Shown here: piece by piece, positions 1 through 7,560 of the stretch
Position numbering within the stretch: position 1 is the first letter of the stretch
How the letters are laid out: every line of letters begins with the position of its first letter
Origin: Candidatus Stahliibacteriota bacterium
Lineage (GTDB): Bacteria > Hydrothermota > Tepidihabitantia > SM23-42
Reading direction: 5' to 3'
Assembly (NCBI GenBank): GCA_030613445.1
Contig: JAUWLY010000018.1
Location: 1-16,878 of the forward strand
Length of the DNA stretch: 16,878 nt
Program-made: the position numbers and the translations under genes
The notes under the pieces: model-generated
The model's input: the letters and a program-made list of their open reading frames with translations, nothing else
Database searches by the model: none
Told to the model about the DNA's origin: nothing

Positions 1-640
1 CGCATACTACCGAACCAACCGGTGCGGCGAGTCCTTTGGACAAGCAGAATGAAATGGAATCCACATTACGGGTGAATTCTTTGACTTTTTTGCCGAGCGC
101 AACTGCCGCATTAAAGATCCTGGCGCCATCAAGGTGCACGGCCAATCCATGCTCCTTGGCGATCGCTCCCACTGAATCAATATACTCTGGCGTCAAAGCA
201 GCACCATAGCATCGGTTATGAGTATTTTCCAAACATACCAGACGCGTTTTGGGCCAGTGTGCATCTTCACCCCGGATCGCGCCGGCGATATCATCAAGCA
301 GCAGCGTACCGTCATCCTGATTCAAAATGAGATGTGGGATCACTGCACCAACTGCGGATATCCCTCCTGCTTCATTGAGGAAAATATGCGCTTTATCGCC
401 GAGGATTGCTTCTTCACCACGTGCACAATGGGCAAGCACACAGACCAGGTTTGCCATTGTCCCGCTCGCGACAAGAAGTCCGGCTTCCTTGCCTGTAAGT
501 TCCGCTGCTAGATCCTGGATCTTGTTGACAGTTGGGTCCTCATCAAATACGTCATCACCTAATACCGCATTGGACATTGCCTGCCGCATTTCATCGGTCG
601 GTAAGGTAACAGTATCACTTCGTAAGTCAATAATTTTCAT
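1..640 (-). CDS. ltaE: Threonine aldolase (PLP-dependent beta-eliminating lyase family), C-terminus cut by window edge
   Basis: This enzyme cleaves L-threonine or L-allo-threonine to glycine and acetaldehyde, using pyridoxal phosphate, in the cytoplasm. The minus-strand reading starts with ATG at 640-638 and is open through 213 codons to the window edge, so the C-terminal part (roughly a third to two fifths of the usual 330-350 residues) is missing. The N-terminus begins MKIIDLRSDTVTLPT, the family signature. HLDGAR lies at about residues 169-174, with the aspartate expected to contact the PLP ring nitrogen. SKGLAAPVGS at about residues 201-210 carries the likely Schiff-base lysine, Lys202. 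A run AAGGGGGT about 7 nt upstream is the ribosome site. It lies 24 bp behind the TonB-receptor gene and is probably the last visible gene of the same transcript. Exact substrate stereochemistry cannot be read from sequence; the gene symbol is by family resemblance. Confidence 0.93.
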   Translation of the reverse strand, partial: MKIIDLRSDTVTLPTDEMRQAMSNAVLGDDVFDEDPTVNKIQDLAAELTGKEAGLLVASGTMANLVCVLAHCARGEEAILGDKAHIFLNEAGGISAVGAVIPHLILNQDDGTLLLDDIAGAIRGEDAHWPKTRLVCLENTHNRCYGAALTPEYIDSVGAIAKEHGLAVHLDGARIFNAAVALGKKVKEFTRNVDSISFCLSKGLAAPVGSVVC

Positions 641-664
641 GGTTATACCCCCTTGAAATGTATT

Positions 665-2842
665 TTAAAACTCAAGGCTGAATCCTATTGCAGGTATTAT
701 AGGTATGCCATAGTAGGGTTCAGGGATTGGTGTACCATCTTCTTCATAACCATAAGAATAACCCTGGGTGTTTTTGCGGTAATATGCATTAAGCAATTTA
801 ATATAGACATTTAGCTTTGTTCCCCATAAAGAGAAATCTTTGTTCAATGTCATATCGAGACGGTGGTATGTTGGGTAACGTTCAGAATTTTTCTCACCCT
901 CAATCGGCATCCAGTTGCCTAGCGTATCCTGTACGCCCTGGACCACGGGTGTATAAGGTCTACCTGATGAATATCGCCAGTGCAAATCGAGTGACCAAGT
1001 CTTACCGAATTCGAAATCGAGCTCACACGAAAGCATGTGACGCTGGTCATAGTCAAACCACCCTAATTCCTCATCTGAGTACTCCCTGCGCTCAGCCCAG
1101 CTCAGAGCATAGGAAAGCCAACCAGAAACCGGGTTACCCTTTTTCTCGATGAAGAACTCAAGACCGCGACCATAGCCAAAACCACCGTTTGTATAATGTC
1201 CCAGGGTGTCGACAATGAGCAAACGACTATAGTCTTTGTAATACACTTCAATCCAACTCCTGATTTCATGCGTGAATGCCCGTTCCAATCCCACTATATA
1301 GTGTTTAGCTAATTTGGTTTCCAATTCTTTATTCTCAATCATCTCTTCAAGTTCGTTTTTCTGATAGTAGTAGCCAAATGCCGACCTTACTGCCGTAGCA
1401 ACATCAAACTCGTAGCGCATTGATATCCGTGGTGAAACAGTTCCTTTTTTGGCCAGGCTATTATTGTCATACCTCAATCCAAAAGTTGAAGTGAAGCGCT
1501 TGGATATATCCCATCCATCCTGCACATAAAAGCTACCAAGCCACAGATTACCCTTTATCTCACGTCGTGCGCCCTGCAAAGTCGTATCTGTCCATACTGT
1601 CTGGCTCGTAGGATTCAGTGGTATGAACGATGCCCAATCTACTATAGGACGCCTGAATTCAAAACCAGTCTTCATCGTATGTCTATTGTTGAACTGCCAT
1701 GTCAGGTCTTCTCGTATGCCCGGTTCCCAGACCTTGCTATCAATCCACCACTGATTCAATTCAAATTGAATAATCGCAGATTGAAATGTCAATACAACCA
1801 TTGAGTAAAGGTCTGAGTTAATAAGCCATTTCCATTCTGCGCTTGAAGAAGTAACGAGATAATAGTCCTCAAGTCTGCTAGGCTGCCCAGGTTCTGGGTC
1901 TTCAAACTCGACCTTTACTCGCTCGCCAGAAACCAAACCGCTGAAATACAATTTGTGACCTGGCTCTGGGTTATAGCCGACCCGTGTCTGAATATCATAA
2001 AACGATGGCAATGTGAAACCTTTTTCTGTACTGATGACAAGGTCATAATAAGACCTGCGGGCTGAACAAATATACGAGCCTTTATTAGTTAAAGGTCCTT
2101 CAATAACACCTAAGGCATTGATTAAACTAAGATTGGCTTTTCCTTTAAAACTGTCCTTTGTCCCTTCACGTGACGTGATATTGATGATTGAAGAAAGCTT
2201 GTCACCGAATTTGGGAGGAAAGCCTCCTGTATATAACTCAAGATTCTCAATCATTTCGGAATTAAAGACTGACTTCATACCGCCAAAGTGATATGGCCAG
2301 TAAACCGGTACCCAATCCAATAACCACAGGTTTTCATTAGGCGCACCTCCTCTGACGCACAACCACGTGGCAAATTCTTCACCGATTGCAATACCTGGCA
2401 TCGCTGTAAGCGCGTGCATGGGATCTTCCATGATCCCATGGCTCTTGCGTAGATCCACACCAGGTATAGCTTGCGCACTTACTGCTGTTTTCTCAATGAG
2501 TTTTTCAGCCAAAATAATAATCCCGGGCTGTTCGATAGCTGTTTCCTCTAAAATGAAAATAAGGGTAATCCTTTGTCCCTCAGCTACTGTAACCTCTCTG
2601 GCGACTGTCGTATAACCAATCATGGATGCTTCAATATTATATGTACCGGCTGATATGTTCGAGATAACGAAATGACCGCTTTGATCAACCGCTGCACCCT
2701 GATATGTTCCTACAATGACAATATTCGCACCAATAAGAGGTTCGTCAGTTTTCATGTCTTTAACAATACCCTCAATCGAACCGACTTGCCCATAAATGAA
2801 CCCGAAAAAAGTGATCAGAATAAAACCTATTGATACCCGCAT
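665..2842 (-). CDS. TonB-dependent receptor with carboxypeptidase-regulatory-like N-terminal domain
   Basis: An outer-membrane protein of 725 residues. It has a signal peptide (about residues 1-19, ending FIYGQ). An Ig-like CarboxypepD_reg-like domain follows at about 20-90 (motifs GSIEGIVKD, DEPLIGANI, GTYQGAAVDQSGHF, AGTYNIEASMIGY). The plug lies at about 115-235 (RGGAPNENLWLLDWVPVY, ENLELYTGGFPPKFGDKLSS). The remaining roughly 480 residues show alternating aromatic beta-strand pattern of the 22-strand barrel and end in a phenylalanine (GFSLEF), as outer-membrane barrels do. No clear TonB box was seen. The codon before the ATG is an in-frame stop, so the start is fixed; its ribosome site is poor, suggesting translation coupled to the lipoprotein gene 56 bp upstream. 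The family takes up metal chelates, cobalamin or glycans; the substrate here is unknown. A partner lipoprotein immediately upstream recalls SusCD-like pairs, but that lipoprotein is not SusD-like. Confidence 0.9.
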   Translation of the reverse strand: MRVSIGFILITFFGFIYGQVGSIEGIVKDMKTDEPLIGANIVIVGTYQGAAVDQSGHFVISNISAGTYNIEASMIGYTTVAREVTVAEGQRITLIFILEETAIEQPGIIILAEKLIEKTAVSAQAIPGVDLRKSHGIMEDPMHALTAMPGIAIGEEFATWLCVRGGAPNENLWLLDWVPVYWPYHFGGMKSVFNSEMIENLELYTGGFPPKFGDKLSSIINITSREGTKDSFKGKANLSLINALGVIEGPLTNKGSYICSARRSYYDLVISTEKGFTLPSFYDIQTRVGYNPEPGHKLYFSGLVSGERVKVEFEDPEPGQPSRLEDYYLVTSSSAEWKWLINSDLYSMVVLTFQSAIIQFELNQWWIDSKVWEPGIREDLTWQFNNRHTMKTGFEFRRPIVDWASFIPLNPTSQTVWTDTTLQGARREIKGNLWLGSFYVQDGWDISKRFTSTFGLRYDNNSLAKKGTVSPRISMRYEFDVATAVRSAFGYYYQKNELEEMIENKELETKLAKHYIVGLERAFTHEIRSWIEVYYKDYSRLLIVDTLGHYTNGGFGYGRGLEFFIEKKGNPVSGWLSYALSWAERREYSDEELGWFDYDQRHMLSCELDFEFGKTWSLDLHWRYSSGRPYTPVVQGVQDTLGNWMPIEGEKNSERYPTYHRLDMTLNKDFSLWGTKLNVYIKLLNAYYRKNTQGYSYGYEEDGTPIPEPYYGIPIIPAIGFSLEF

Positions 2843-2898
2843 TCAATGTCTCATTGAGCACCTTGAGGAATATGAATAAGGTGCGCAATTCAAGCTGC

Positions 2899-3573
2899 TC
2901 ATTTCACAGTAAACTCAATATAGGTTATCTCGTTACCGTTATCATCAGTGTCATGCATACGAAAATCATATTTCCCTGCCTTTTTCGGGGCATTGAACAC
3001 AAAAAGACCCTGGGTCTTCTTTTCTAGATACTGGTAAGATACGTCATGCCGGTCATTTTCGTCCTCACTGCCATGTGGAACATCGGAGGGAATGAGACCA
3101 ACCCACGCCCTGGGACCAAATGTAGCTGGCGCGGTAAAGGTTAATCTTATCTCCTCTTTCGGTGCATAAGAATTTTTATCCAGGGAGAGCTCTGCTCCCT
3201 CAGTCACAACCTTGGTCTGGAATGTTATACTGGCAACCTCTTTGCCATTGTCATCTGTATCATGCATGCGGAAATCATATGAACCGACCTGTCCTGGTGC
3301 AGAAAAATTCAAGACACCGGAAGTTTGTTTTTCAAGGAATATGTAGGTGAGGTCGTGTTGGTCATTCTGACTCTCATCGCCATGAGGAATATCAGATGGA
3401 ATAATACCAACCCACGCGTTTTCTTCATAACCTGGCGCGGTGAACGTAACCGCAATCTCTTCACCACATGTAAAAGTGGTCTTACTCAATTTCAGGCTTG
3501 GTCTTGCACCACCACCACAAGATACAAATGTGATGATACTGACAACCAATACTACTAGCACCAGCTTACGCAT
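2899..3573 (-). CDS. Lipoprotein made of two tandem beta-sandwich-like repeats
   Basis: A 224-residue exported protein. The N-terminus is a lipoprotein signal: MRK, a hydrophobic stretch, then FVSCG with the lipid-accepting cysteine at residue 19. The mature protein is almost entirely two copies of one domain of about 95 residues (about 27-121 and 130-224). Both contain AWVG(I/L)IPSD(I/V)PHG, then ND..HD..Y..LEK.T.G, then FRMHDTDDNG. The acidic DTDDNG turn could bind a cation, but this is inference. The aromatic W-G-(I/L)-x-P pattern and closing G-x-Y-x-(F)R strand loosely resemble SKICH-type beta-sandwiches; I cannot name the family with certainty. AAGGAGG lies 4 nt before the ATG. The stop is TGA, followed by another in-frame TGA two codons on, showing that UGA is a normal stop here. 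It sits between the DUF3795 gene (52 bp) and the TonB receptor (56 bp). Confidence 0.8.
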   Translation of the reverse strand: MRKLVLVVLVVSIITFVSCGGGARPSLKLSKTTFTCGEEIAVTFTAPGYEENAWVGIIPSDIPHGDESQNDQHDLTYIFLEKQTSGVLNFSAPGQVGSYDFRMHDTDDNGKEVASITFQTKVVTEGAELSLDKNSYAPKEEIRLTFTAPATFGPRAWVGLIPSDVPHGSEDENDRHDVSYQYLEKKTQGLFVFNAPKKAGKYDFRMHDTDDNGNEITYIEFTVK

Positions 3574-3625
3574 TATGCCTCCTTATGTTTTATAATATTT
3601 AGTACCGAAGTGTATTTAAAAAATC

Positions 3626-3991
3626 TTAAGAGCAGCCATGGTCTATCAACCATTCCTCAATGCCCGCATCTTTCATTGTGGCCAATCTCTTAACTGCCTT
3701 TGCATGGTGCTCATGCTCCTGACCCCACTTATCAAGTACCTTACAAGGAAAATCCGGACACTGCGCACAGAATTCCAGTTTCCGCACATATACACAACAC
3801 TGTAATATCTGACACTCAGGTGACCAATGATGAGCACTGCGGTCAGCTCTACACCCATCGCATCGTATTTTCTCTGGATCAATATTTTGTTTGCGCCAGT
3901 AATCCAGTTCCTGTTCAGTCCTTAAATGAATAGAACATTTGCTGCAGTCTAGCCCGCATGGTGTTAACCACCAACGTTTTGGTTTATCCAT
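3626..3991 (-). CDS. DUF3795 cysteine-rich protein, probably zinc- or iron-binding
   Basis: A small cytoplasmic protein of 121 residues with twelve cysteines. The order is PCGLDCSKC near the N-terminus, CDGC in the middle, EC...QCC, then FCAQCPDFPCKVLDKW, and an HEHH-containing helix. This spacing is typical of DUF3795 proteins, which are thought to bind metal through paired Cys motifs; no reaction is known to me. I chose ATG at 3991-3989 because it leaves the usual short N-terminus ahead of the first Cys cluster. A TTG eight codons upstream (4015-4013) would also be open, and neither has a good ribosome site. It is 55 bp behind the preceding gene and probably in the same operon. No transmembrane segment or signal peptide is seen. 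Confidence 0.8.
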   Translation of the reverse strand: MDKPKRWWLTPCGLDCSKCSIHLRTEQELDYWRKQNIDPEKIRCDGCRADRSAHHWSPECQILQCCVYVRKLEFCAQCPDFPCKVLDKWGQEHEHHAKAVKRLATMKDAGIEEWLIDHGCS

Positions 3992-4046
3992 AAATAACTT
4001 TTTTGTGTCGGTCAAAAGAAAAAAAATGAGCTCTGTAACTTATGGA

Positions 4047-4439
4047 TTAAAACTCTTCTTCCTCAGCTTTTTTCATCTCTTCGATAGCTTGTATTGCTTC
4101 GTCACGTGTATCATAAATATTCACCGTTAGTTTAACTTTAAGTGAAGTCGTGCGCACGGTCATGCGCGCCCAGTCATTAGTCCCCCAACGGGCAAAACCA
4201 AGTACGTACTTACCAATGGTTGTTAGTGCTGTTTCGCCGTAATAACCGGCAATTTTGGCGCGAACGAGAAGGCCATCGATGTGCGAAATTACATATACCT
4301 TCTTGTTAAGACCTTTGAAGAACTTCTGATATTCTGCAAAAAATGCGTCGACGTCTTCGCGCGTCTTAACCTCCCAATCATCTTCAGTAAAAACTATGTT
4401 CTTCTCGGCATCATATTCAAATGTCACAGATCCGGACAT
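4047..4439 (-). CDS. Small soluble protein of unknown function, possibly STAS/SpoIIAA-like fold
   Basis: A 130-residue protein, first gene after its own promoter. The start is set by AGGAGG seven nt before ATG 4439-4437; a GTATG directly abutting the ribosome site (4445) is too close to be used. The sequence alternates beta and alpha elements: an N-terminal strand pair (VTFEYDAEKNIVFTED), a helix (REDVDAFFAEYQKFF), the strand KKVYVISHIDGLLV, a basic or aromatic middle (GKYVLGFARWGTNDWARM), the strand VKLTVNIYD, and a final helix TRDEAIQAIEEMKKAEEEEF. This order and the closing 'D..DEA...' helix recall SpoIIAA-like/STAS proteins, but no conserved serine motif was recognised, so the assignment is only a guess. 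No export signal. It leads a run of five minus-strand genes. Confidence 0.72.
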   Translation of the reverse strand: MSGSVTFEYDAEKNIVFTEDDWEVKTREDVDAFFAEYQKFFKGLNKKVYVISHIDGLLVRAKIAGYYGETALTTIGKYVLGFARWGTNDWARMTVRTTSLKVKLTVNIYDTRDEAIQAIEEMKKAEEEEF

Positions 4440-4478
4440 AAACATACCTCCTTTGCTCGTGATCAAATGATTTTCATA

Positions 4479-4506
4479 ATGATATCGGATTTGAGCGCCC
4501 TGTCAA
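4479..4506 (-). promoter_or_regulatory. Sigma-70-type promoter of the 4439-to-1 operon
   Basis: On the minus strand TTGACA (4506-4501), a 16-nt spacer, then TATCAT (4484-4479). It places transcription start near 4472 and a leader of about 33 nt before the gene starting at 4439. It lies downstream of the terminator at 4566-4594, so this operon is independent of the VIT/VWA gene. Confidence 0.72.
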
Positions 4507-4554
4507 GGAGACATTTTTTTTCTGTAAGGTCTGAACTTTAATCTGGACTTATCT

Positions 4555-4594
4555 ATATATAAAAAAGCGCTTCGGGCTTTTTGCCCGAAGCGCT
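4555..4594 (-). terminator. Intrinsic terminator of the VIT/VWA gene
   Basis: A perfect 12-bp inverted repeat, 4566-4577 (AGCGCTTCGGGC) against 4583-4594 (GCCCGAAGCGCT), with a 5-nt loop. On the minus strand it is followed by a run of T residues (TTTTTTATATAT). It begins 27 nt past the stop codon of the gene ending at 4622. Confidence 0.92.
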
Positions 4595-4621
4595 CATAGT
4601 GATATCCCTAATCATCTTCAA

Positions 4622-6904
4622 TTATGTGTATTCAAGAGTAATCTCCAAAGAACCGATAAATCCTGAAGGCAGCTTAAGTTTCTTTAGTATTCTCTGCAAA
4701 ATCCATGACTTCATTGTTTTTGCATCGTATGTTTTTACCTTGACCTGGATTACACTACCCTTTTCAACCTTCAAAGAAACGGTCACACTATTCAGTTCCC
4801 AGGCAGCGAATGTCTTCTCAAGTTCCTCTTTTACTTGATCAAGAAGAGCATCTTCAACATCATCCAGGTTCAAATGTGCCGGGGTGATCCCACCGGTGAC
4901 ATAAACCTGAGGTATATGCTTATAATCATATCTACCACCTCCATCTTCACAGGCTTCTCGCATAACCGGCGCACTAGGCGCAATATTATAGCTTTTATAT
5001 GCCCGACCTGAAACCCCGCCCACGGCATAGTCACTTACACCTTGAGGTAAAGGCAATGGTTGCTTTACAGTAACGAGTTCACCAGTTTTTCTAATCACCT
5101 TATCGACCGCGACGAATGATGTATATTGGGTCATAAGATGGTATTCCAGACCGAGTTTGGTAACCTCTGCTCGTACGTCTTCACCAGACGCTCCATAATC
5201 AGACAGGCGCGCGATCTTTTCTCTTGCCCAGAGGTAGCGCAGCGCACTATTATTCGTATCTTCAAGAGACTTCGTAACTTTTATTTCCTTGCGGTAAGTT
5301 CCAGAAGGTGTTCGACCGGTCACAATGATCTTACCAGCAGCATTCTTGTATTTTCCGTATAGAATAAGCGGACGCTGGGCAAAGAGGTCTGGTAAGGCAA
5401 GCGGCTCCACATCATAAGAACTAAATCCCTTGAACTCTACCCTGATATCAGTGAGCAGTGGATGCTTAATATAGTCCATGAACTTCTCAGCTATTTGCTC
5501 TGCCTCCTCCTGATTTGTCACGACAAAGGGTTCACCCATTCCGACCCGGGCAATACCGTCAATAATATAGCGGTTAACGCCAGAACCTATGCCAAAGGCA
5601 AAAAAGTTTGCTTCATTAAGGTTTTCCTGAACCAGGTCAAAAACTTTTTTCTCAACGGTAACATAACCATCAGTAGCAGTGATGATGATCCGTGACAAAC
5701 CTTTTTTCTTGGGCAAAGCCAGGGCTCGTTTAAAGGCATCGAGGATCTGAGTTCCACCGCCACCAGACTGGGACATGACCATTGCTATCGCTTTCTTTTT
5801 ATTCTCCGCTGTTGCTGGTAACGGATGGTTGGACAGAACTTGAGAACCACCGGCAAAGAAAAGTATATTAAAGTAGTCCTTTTTTCTTAAACCATTGACA
5901 ATATTCTGGATCAATGCCTTGGAAACTTCTAAAGGAAAACCATTCATAGAACCCGATACATCGATTATAAAAACGTACTCGCGGGATGGAACCATGTTCA
6001 TCTGCACTTTTTTCGGTGGCTCGATCATGAGCAGGAAATAATTGTCCTTCTTATCTGGATAAAGCAAAAGCCCGCTGTGTATTGCCTTACCCTGCAAAGT
6101 GTATTTTAGAATATAATCGCGATTTCCACCATCTTTCTGATTTTTGGCAAGGGTAACCTTGGCGCGGTCATTGCCGGTTTTGGCAATATTAACCTTATGC
6201 GACGTGACCCAAACCTTTGACAAAGGCAATCCGGTCCTAAGCTTAACTTTGATATCAAATGCATAGGGTGGTTTATCTCCCTCATGAAGATAAGGCGTCA
6301 CTACCCAGTTATCCGAGCCTTTTAATTTGGCCTTATCTGTTTCGCCGGTATAGCGAGGGCCTACCACAGTGGGAAAAACAAATTCATACGTACCGTCTTC
6401 AGGTACGAGAATCTCTGTGTACTTCACAACGACTTCAACGACATCACCAGGCATGATATTGGCAACTTTCATCTGGAAAACATTCGGTCGCTTCTGTTCC
6501 AGGAGCGAAGCAACTTTGCCATCTTCTTTTGCCTGTTGATAGATTTTCTGTGCCTTAGCTGTCTCCTCGATATCTGCTTCAATAATCCTATCACCTATCT
6601 TCATGGTCATCGCATGTATCGCTGATTTCACGCCAAGCGGAAATACATAGAGCGCTTCGATCGTCTTTTTCCCATCATTCTTATACACCTGGGTCAGTTC
6701 TATTTCAGCAGTGATACCGGCAATATTGACATCTGCGTCAGTCTTAAGCAGGGGAAAGCTCTCGACCCCAGGATCACCCTGAACCAGGAAATACGGTGAA
6801 AGCGATTCTTCTCCTTTCCCAGACGGCGATGCGCCTTTGAGCAATCCTATCTGGATCAATAAAAACAGACTTGTGATAATAAACAGCATCATTGATTTTT
6901 TCAT
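4622..6904 (-). CDS. Exported VIT + von Willebrand factor A domain protein with C-terminal AgmX/PglI-like region
   Basis: A 760-residue protein with signal peptide (MKKSMMLFIITSLFLLIQIG). The start ATG 6904 is chosen because GGAGG lies 5 nt before it; an ATG four codons upstream overlaps this ribosome site. A VIT domain (about residues 45-175; VYVFPLG-like ALYVFPLG, AKAQKIYQQAKEDGKVASLLEQ) precedes a VWA domain (about 308-480). The VWA domain has a complete metal-ion-dependent adhesion site: DVSGSMNG near 314, GGGGTQ and TDGY. This is the inter-alpha-trypsin-inhibitor heavy-chain-like arrangement of bacterial surface proteins. No LPXTG or C-terminal membrane anchor is present. Instead, after a Gly/Tyr-rich linker, the last 100 residues (LDDVEDALLDQVKEELEKTF ... 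GSVIQVKVKTYD ... LKLPSGFIGSLEITLEYT) resemble the TonB-like C-terminal domain of AgmX/PglI proteins (inference). Role unknown: adhesion or a periplasmic complex. It has its own terminator. Confidence 0.9.
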   Translation of the reverse strand: MKKSMMLFIITSLFLLIQIGLLKGASPSGKGEESLSPYFLVQGDPGVESFPLLKTDADVNIAGITAEIELTQVYKNDGKKTIEALYVFPLGVKSAIHAMTMKIGDRIIEADIEETAKAQKIYQQAKEDGKVASLLEQKRPNVFQMKVANIMPGDVVEVVVKYTEILVPEDGTYEFVFPTVVGPRYTGETDKAKLKGSDNWVVTPYLHEGDKPPYAFDIKVKLRTGLPLSKVWVTSHKVNIAKTGNDRAKVTLAKNQKDGGNRDYILKYTLQGKAIHSGLLLYPDKKDNYFLLMIEPPKKVQMNMVPSREYVFIIDVSGSMNGFPLEVSKALIQNIVNGLRKKDYFNILFFAGGSQVLSNHPLPATAENKKKAIAMVMSQSGGGGTQILDAFKRALALPKKKGLSRIIITATDGYVTVEKKVFDLVQENLNEANFFAFGIGSGVNRYIIDGIARVGMGEPFVVTNQEEAEQIAEKFMDYIKHPLLTDIRVEFKGFSSYDVEPLALPDLFAQRPLILYGKYKNAAGKIIVTGRTPSGTYRKEIKVTKSLEDTNNSALRYLWAREKIARLSDYGASGEDVRAEVTKLGLEYHLMTQYTSFVAVDKVIRKTGELVTVKQPLPLPQGVSDYAVGGVSGRAYKSYNIAPSAPVMREACEDGGGRYDYKHIPQVYVTGGITPAHLNLDDVEDALLDQVKEELEKTFAAWELNSVTVSLKVEKGSVIQVKVKTYDAKTMKSWILQRILKKLKLPSGFIGSLEITLEYT

Positions 6905-6961
6905 TTCAACCTCCATTCACTCTATAATACAAAAAAATTATGACTATATTCCTGTCATTTC

Positions 6962-7069
6962 ACCCCGTTAGAAATACCCTCTAAAGGACCCATGCTATTC
7001 GATATTGGGTTCTTTATTTTTTACTGATTGGATTTAACAAAATTAATCTGTGGTATTATCTAACGGGGT
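6962..7069. repeat. Nested palindromic intergenic element
   Basis: The outer arms are 6962-6978 (ACCCCGTTAGAAATACC) and 7052-7069, whose reverse complement matches with a single 1-nt insertion; 11 bp match exactly (6962-6972 and 7059-7069). Inside is a second stem, 6983-6992 (AAAGGACCCA) against 7006-7015 (TGGGTTCTTT), 10 pairs with one G.T, followed on the plus strand by A and a run of six T. A further TTAGA/TCTAA pair (6968-6972, 6980-6984) allows an alternative fold. It lies between divergent genes, so the terminator-like inner hairpin has no obvious plus-strand gene to terminate. It may be a dispersed palindromic repeat, a MITE-like remnant or a small RNA; no transposase is nearby. Confidence 0.6.
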
Positions 7070-7076
7070 TCACCCC

Positions 7077-7104
7077 TTGACATTTCATAGAATACCACTA
7101 TAAT
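7077..7104 (+). promoter_or_regulatory. Promoter of the ArsR operon
   Basis: TTGACA (7077-7082), 16-nt spacer, TATAAT (7099-7104): a consensus sigma-70-type promoter, with expected start near 7111 and a leader of about 38 nt before the ArsR start codon. Confidence 0.85.
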
Positions 7105-7124
7105 ATATAAAGATATGCTTATAT
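7105..7124. promoter_or_regulatory. Candidate ArsR operator
   Basis: Inverted repeat ATATAA (7105-7110), 8 nt, TTATAT (7119-7124), sitting directly on the expected transcription start of the ArsR operon. AT-rich imperfect palindromes overlapping the start are usual ArsR/SmtB operators, so autorepression is likely. The assignment is positional; the region is AT-rich and short palindromes occur by chance. Confidence 0.45.
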
Positions 7125-7148
7125 TCTTAATAACAAGAGGATGTATCC

Positions 7149-7490
7149 ATGAAAGATAAGACTGAACAGATGGCCGAAGTTTTTAAGGCACTCGGTGATC
7201 CGACGAGGTTGAGAATCGTCCAATTATTGTCATCAAAACGTCAGGTTTTCTGTGTGGGCGCTCTGGCCCACAAGCTTGGAATCAGCCAACCAGCAGTCTC
7301 CCAGCATCTTAAGGTATTAAAGAATGCAGGGATCCTTATCGCACACCGAGATGGATTTCATGTGCACCATGCCTTTAGCCCGGATTCGCTTGGGGTTCAT
7401 AAAAAACTAATCGATGAATTGTTTAAAACTGCTTTTGAATGCTGCTGCCAATCTGACAATGATCCGAGTTGTTGCCAGGGTAAAAAATGA
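7149..7490 (+). CDS. ArsR-family winged-helix repressor with cysteine-rich C-terminal tail
   Basis: A 113-residue DNA-binding repressor. FKALGDPTRLRIVQLL (12-27) and the recognition helix region ISQPAVSQHLKVLKNAGIL (45-63), followed by a wing (HRDGFHVHHAF), are typical ArsR motifs. The usual ELCVCDL metal site of ArsR/SmtB is altered: only Cys35 remains in VFCVGAL. Instead the tail carries five cysteines in two clusters (CCC at 98-100, CC at 108-109), which could form a thiol or metal sensor; this is inference. AAGAGG lies 8 nt before the ATG. The stop is a tandem TGA TGA. It is the first gene of a two-gene operon with the small Cys/His-rich protein 70 bp downstream, and is probably autoregulated through the palindrome over its start site. 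Confidence 0.92.
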   Translation: MKDKTEQMAEVFKALGDPTRLRIVQLLSSKRQVFCVGALAHKLGISQPAVSQHLKVLKNAGILIAHRDGFHVHHAFSPDSLGVHKKLIDELFKTAFECCCQSDNDPSCCQGKK

Positions 7491-7560
7491 TGATTATATA
7501 TTTTTTTTAGTAAATATATAAGTTTTTAAGCATAAACTAAAAAGGAAGGAGGTGATTAGC

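Noticed and set aside
218..656. Plus-strand open frames across the threonine aldolase gene
   Set aside because: They lie antisense to a frame with clear family motifs and have no ribosome site or recognisable domain.
817..1152. Plus-strand 111-codon frame inside the TonB-receptor gene
   Set aside because: It is antisense to a well-conserved barrel region, with no family resemblance and no start signals.
6962..7069. Insertion sequence with terminal inverted repeats
   Set aside because: Only 108 bp, no transposase frame, and no flanking target-site duplication seen. Kept only as a palindromic element.
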